From contig JWZX01003122.1 of assembly GCA_001275005.1 (NCBI GenBank), positions 1 through 37,615 on the forward strand: a stretch of 37,615 nucleotides of DNA, in the 5' to 3' direction. Below are positions 35,801-37,615 of the stretch, piece after piece (position 1 is the first letter of the stretch; every line of letters starts with the position of its first letter). The stretch is from Chrysochromulina tobinii (Eukaryota > Haptophyta > Prymnesiales > Chrysochromulinaceae). The notes under the pieces are model-generated. The model was not told the DNA's origin, ran no database searches, and worked only from the letters and a program-made list of their open reading frames with translations. Made by a program: the position numbers and the translations under genes.

Positions 35801-37615
35801 CCTCGAGCTCGTGCTGGAGCGCCAGCTCGCGCTGCTCCATATCGGAGGCCGCGAGCGCCGTGCGCGCCTCAGCTAGGCTCGCCTCGAGCGCGCTCACGGG
35901 CGCGCCAAACATCCCAGTGAAGGCATTCTTGACGCTGTCGAACAGGTTGCTCGCCACATCGCTGCCCGCCAAGTCCGCAGGCGGAGTTTGGATCTTGACT
36001 TTGAACTCGCCCCCCTCGTGGCGCGCGAGCTGCACCGCGAACTTGCCGCCCTCATCAGCGTCGTCGCGGGCGTCCTCAAAGCGGCCGTCGCCGTCTGCGT
36101 CGCCGGGCGCGCCGCTCCGAAGCTGCTGGGCATGCAGATTGCCGCCCTCATTAGCGTCGTCGCGGGCGTCGCCGGACGCGCCGCTTCGAAGCTGCTGGGC
36201 ATGCAGATTGCCGCCCTCATTCGCGTCGTCGCGGGCGTCGTCGGGCGCGTCGCTCCGGAGCTGATAGGCACGCAACAAGCTACCACGAGGCTCGAGCTGG
36301 ACGCCAAAGTTACCGGCCTCGCCCAAAGATAGCTTGACAGCCACCATACGCTCCTCCTCCCCTTGATTGGTCGCCTCAGCTGGCGCGTCCGGCTCGGGCT
36401 CCCGCGCACCCTCCACCGTGGCAGGTGCCTCCAGATTCGGCTTCGGCTCTGCCGCCACCTCTGGCCCTGGCCCTGGCCCTGGCTCTGGCTCTGGCTCGTT
36501 AATTAACGAACCCGCAACTAACGAACCCGCCGGCTCTGCCGCCGGCTCTGGCTCTGGTTCCGCCGCCGCGGGCCCCGCGGTCTCCTTTGGCTGGGGCGAA
36601 GAGGGGCGCGAAGAAGGGCGCGAGGCCGAACGGGTAGCTGCGGGCGTGGCGGCGGGCTCGTTAATCAGGCGACGTAGCACGGCCACCTCAGCCTCCTTGG
36701 CCATGACCGATTGACGAAGCGCCGCGATCTCCTCGGTTGGCCATGCGGCTGCGCGTGCGAGCAGCTCAGCCGAGGTGAGGAGGCCGCCTGGCACGCCGGC
36801 TGCCGCATGCACCATCGGCCCGCCTTCAATGGATGCGCGCTCCTTGCGCAAAGCGAGCACCTCCGCCTCCTTGGCCTGCACCGACCGAAGCAGCGCCTCT
36901 TTTTGGCTCTTGAGCACTTTCAGCTCCTCCGCCAACTCTTTTGCGTCGTCCGGGTTGGCGCCGCCGGCCGCCGCCCGTGCAGCGAGCTCGGCCGTCGCCC
37001 GTGCAACCGCGGCCGCCTCGCCCTCCGCGACGGCGACCGCGATGGTCGCAGCGCCGCCTGAGCGCACCATCTCCTTTTGCCATTCGGACACCGCGGGTAC
37101 ATCGGACGGCAGCGGCGTCGGCGAGGCGGCGCGACGCGAGCGCTGCGCACGCTTCGTCGCATACTCGAGCATCCACTGGGGCGACTCTGAGCGCTTGGGC
37201 TCTGAGTACTGGCCCGAGTTCACCACCTCGGGCGTCGGCGCCGGTGTCGACGCGCCTGCCGCCGTCGCCTTCACTGCGGCTGAAGCTGCCTTCGCACCGG
37301 CCGCCGAAGTTGGGCGGGGCGATGCGGGGGCTTTCGAGAAGAGGCCGGAGGCGCTCACCGCGGGCGCGCCCGCCACCGCGGCGGCGCCCCCGCCCATGAG
37401 CGGACCGGTATGGATCGGGGCGTCGACAGACAGGATGATGTCGCTGCCCGTGGGGACTGGAGTCTCGGCGATCTCGGCGATCTCGGCGATCTCGGCCGTG
37501 GGCGGCGCCACCGGCCGGAGCGAGGCGACGCCCGCCGCAATCTCGGGAGCGATGGCGGCCAGCGCCGTCTTGGGCGAGACTGGCAGCGCCGACTCCCTCG
37601 CCCGGAGCGCATTCA
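29820..37615 (-). CDS. Giant coiled-coil / polyproline / WD40 protein (N-terminus outside window)
   Basis: At least 2,598 codons are open to the right edge. The codon at 37511 is GTG and the frame stays open beyond it, so the true start lies off the window. From the N-side: a disordered Ala/Pro/Glu region with EIA repeats (37463-37496); a Glu/Pro-rich stretch; 23-residue Asp/Gly-rich repeats (about 36090-36290); two short Trp-containing helices (FHKWKEATGF near 35560, FGTWRASS near 34685) weakly like Sfi1 units; a very long coiled coil (about 35300 to 32000); a polyproline tract with runs of five to nine prolines (31795-31905) of the profilin/FH1-binding kind; an Arg/Pro/Ser-rich linker; and seven WD40 blades (about 30843-29985) with repeated GS.D.TVRLWD signatures, a complete propeller. 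A cytoskeletal or ciliary/centrosomal scaffold is inferred from the layout. Confidence 0.88.
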   Translation of the reverse strand, partial: NALRARESALPVSPKTALAAIAPEIAAGVASLRPVAPPTAEIAEIAEIAETPVPTGSDIILSVDAPIHTGPLMGGGAAAVAGAPAVSASGLFSKAPASPRPTSAAGAKAASAAVKATAAGASTPAPTPEVVNSGQYSEPKRSESPQWMLEYATKRAQRSRRAASPTPLPSDVPAVSEWQKEMVRSGGAATIAVAVAEGEAAAVARATAELAARAAAGGANPDDAKELAEELKVLKSQKEALLRSVQAKEAEVLALRKERASIEGGPMVHAAAGVPGGLLTSAELLARAAAWPTEEIAALRQSVMAKEAEVAVLRRLINEPAATPAATRSASRPSSRPSSPQPKETAGPAAAEPEPEPAAEPAGSLVAGSLINEPEPEPGPGPGPEVAAEPKPNLEAPATVEGAREPEPDAPAEATNQGEEERMVAVKLSLGEAGNFGVQLEPRGSLLRAYQLRSDAPDDARDDANEGGNLHAQQLRSGASGDARDDANEGGNLHAQQLRSGAPGDADGDGRFEDARDDADEGGKFAVQLARHEGGEFKVKIQTPPADLAGSDVASNLFDSVKNAFTGMFGAPVSALEASLAEARTALAASDMEQRELALQHELEEVLGQLRAAAQREAELEHTWERIREARAHLKQAAEAAEADTAAASNPVAMAALAAKAWGVLSYWNEARQAPVRSVFHKWKEATGFDGSGGAAVVGGSAPDADGGTLPPLGMWTGSRKGSLLEQLARSAVPSSIASHVADAQTKETALEAAASGSLLIDLQRYKQRLVVSMLTEQHARTMLATMTSSYDDLAEQARQLRGEVARLEELLSTEKTSTAEVVSAAEKQVALAKAELKASAGIDAAELKKLKDAAAEMEQLKVSSDMSRAMQKKLKADLEKRDKEIEEMRSACIKLRQEVKLAEEMAAEAQATANVGAGAVAEAAEERRAAKRKSLMQLQAMNSQEQLEDSLRRTSYSKLGSCLAAGSFSELSSAFGTWRASSIALAASEAIAELPPPSPTKLVHSPSKYQDSAFLEELASARAELEALHTAHEAALAELEEHKRRNKAASIITKMGRAAKAAQKETLESAVADSTASVASLQAGLDSAQRALEAEKALAQELSEELSVSKKERSAEVGALRKQLQAAKAEAAKLLDEKALAEQNAAAELDAAVAAHEQRLARARTESQRALTRTQQEVKQAQQALAEAHASAQAQAEEVHRQLQAAQGHSGQLMDEIDALKTALRTAQADATAAAAAAAAAGQPATAPAPALPATAGAPPSSEELAELERLRQTASSASSELERLRQTVDTQLEAHREVAAREKEVRKTLELKELRLREEVQARHAEAATAAELRRLLEELRVELASEQGKQVASGEAVRREKELLEARYEVQIARLREERAQHEATVQREHAQHAAAAQREHSIQMKKLQEELFEAQKASSRAESSAEREQLASVAEVRSAAQAELKTALEQALTAEATLEATRGAHRAELERRNAEAAQRETALREEMQRSHERSLEAATEQLKMALELQRADAQALRDERAVLQASLRDRQSLVDETLDQLHQAQAEAREAHARASRIERETSHLLGDRATSNSSDPNSDGGGGAARALATANERLFNEIRELQLREQSYKDDVQRISTELRERAAAERATLDAAHAKMLSELGARHEAALRELAHANERLQAENKNVQAERLSSLEEAGRLHAEDEKLRAARQGQLMELQAMHARQAEMFEAEKRRLDEAHRAALATMRDKHEAAARQSHEEVEREKSKGRQAESRWQAEAAELRQRQAEAASAAAEAQRRASDALETERAALGEVRRHLDAEKLKLDSLSREHAKTTEALAAATAEVDGLRAQLAEVTSDGGPLAASWRTKQLATLEREKAALEQEVALLSERLKMRDSALERASNVPPSPYLQHMQLPPPPPPPLQLPPPTPPSPIPPYPTTPPPPPPPPPLIQPAPYLMQPTRSPSPASLALASQNEALAAQLAAQARQLEEQKAMLEKVQRASLAPSLPPASTAAAAAAAASAKAAASAAAAFRTSTQSINSLGSAAFMSSQATFTSSQQSHDEDDVAEELGTVLPELRGPSPVPSKARRLPERASFERSTRPEAPPSQPAPPLQQPNQMHAPVSVPTLFGEAPCPSTPGRKPPRPRAAPTPRASSPVTADRNADRDGARQPPSRPQPMPHSPRGQRPSSPQSTRPPSATRPPPVVPPSPPSPRPRSVSPAPKDKLAPRAEPTVGAVASTRGRTGATPVPTTAPAGVGGDAGVSETAVYALVVGVGGVVSCAGRDKDVRLLDPTDGCCLKRMVGHTERVWALARTSEETLASGSADKTIRLWRPSEGRCIGSFKGHKGAVMSLLTYRGLLISGSQDQTVRLWDLREGGCVGSLFQSGDAQSGASRERNAVHALAMARKDQLAVGTWGGTVRLWDLHRSRCTATLDAHSGAIWSMLHAEGRLYTAGSDGVVKLWDTRTASPEPSGSLGSSATSGPLYTMVEKDGLLLTGGYDQLVKVWDTRMMRCLNELPGHAGSVRCLAFLDSRLLSGSTDGTVRLWDFDSLLAHDGTATGGTDGSVVGSPHADETDELADGFDALPAETPDGQVDDEDYEPNFATRR
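29985..30843 (-). other. Seven-bladed WD40 domain of the coiled-coil giant
   Basis: Seven blades end in VRLLD, IRLWR, VRLWD, VRLWD, VKLWD, VKVWD and VRLWD. Blades 1, 2, 4 and 6 close with a GH or AH dipeptide before the next blade. A Ser/Gly/Glu insert extends blade 3 and a Ser/Gly/Pro insert extends blade 5. WD40 propellers bind protein partners. Confidence 0.9.
36090..36290 (-). repeat. 69-base tandem coding repeats
   Basis: About three units of 23 codons with the consensus LRSGAPGDARDDANEGGNLH. The marker CTGCTGGGCATGCAG starts at 36123 and 36192, so the period is 69. One unit carries an insert (DADGDGRF) that resembles half an EF-hand loop. Flanking segments (GKFAVQL, GNFGVQL) look like ends of the same repeat. 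Confidence 0.8.
37463..37496 (-). repeat. 9-base tandem repeat coding Glu-Ile-Ala
   Basis: TCTCGGCGA is repeated three times plus a partial fourth copy, encoding AEIAEIAEIAE near the visible N-side of the giant coiled-coil protein. Confidence 0.8.

Noticed and set aside
1-37615. CRISPR array, prophage, bacterial operon or defence island
   Set aside because: No regular spacer/repeat array, no phage or transposase proteins, and gene content is plainly eukaryotic.

Overview
This window is nuclear DNA of a eukaryote, most likely a GC-rich, gene-dense unicellular alga or other protist. A haptophyte-like genome fits the style, but that is inference. The evidence is: extremely long genes with extracellular EGF and kelch modules, EF-hands, LOTUS, PQ-loop and ALKBH6-type proteins; no operons or Shine-Dalgarno spacing; and compact intergenic gaps of about 0.15-0.8 kb. 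No gene needs a spliceosomal intron to make sense. I see no tRNA, rRNA, CRISPR array, transposase or integrase.

Layout, left to right. 135-9896 (+): a 3,253-residue secreted protein with signal peptide, six kelch repeats and about 73 EGF-like modules. 10675-15537 (-): a 1,620-residue IQ-motif and four-EF-hand protein. 16066-17409 (-): a membrane-anchored calcineurin-like metallophosphoesterase. 18040-24378 (-): a 2,112-residue protein with a degenerate adenylate-kinase-like fold, coiled coil, four good EF-hands and long Pro/Lys/Ser repeat tracts. 24536-25300 (+): an ALKBH6-like 2-oxoglutarate/Fe(II) dioxygenase, divergent from the previous gene across about 157 bases. 25754-27984 (-): one NYN-nuclease/LOTUS/SAP RNA-binding gene whose frame is broken near 26700. 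28362-29234 (+): a PQ-loop membrane transporter. 29820 to the right edge (-): a giant coiled-coil protein with a polyproline tract and a C-terminal seven-bladed WD40 propeller; its N-terminus lies outside the window.

The genes do not form an operon. A loose theme is calcium- and scaffold-related architecture: eight well-formed EF-hand loops lie in two of the giant minus-strand genes, and three giant genes are coiled-coil or low-complexity scaffolds. The items most worth follow-up are the NYN-LOTUS-SAP fusion with near-identical LOTUS repeats and a frame break, the kinase-dead adenylate-kinase-like/EF-hand giant, the very large kelch-EGF ectoprotein with in-module inserts, and the coiled-coil/polyproline/WD40 giant. 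I did not find a clear-cut new defence or mobile system.

Several open frames begin at GTG or TTG if taken at full length. I moved those starts to the first sensible ATG and say so in each entry.
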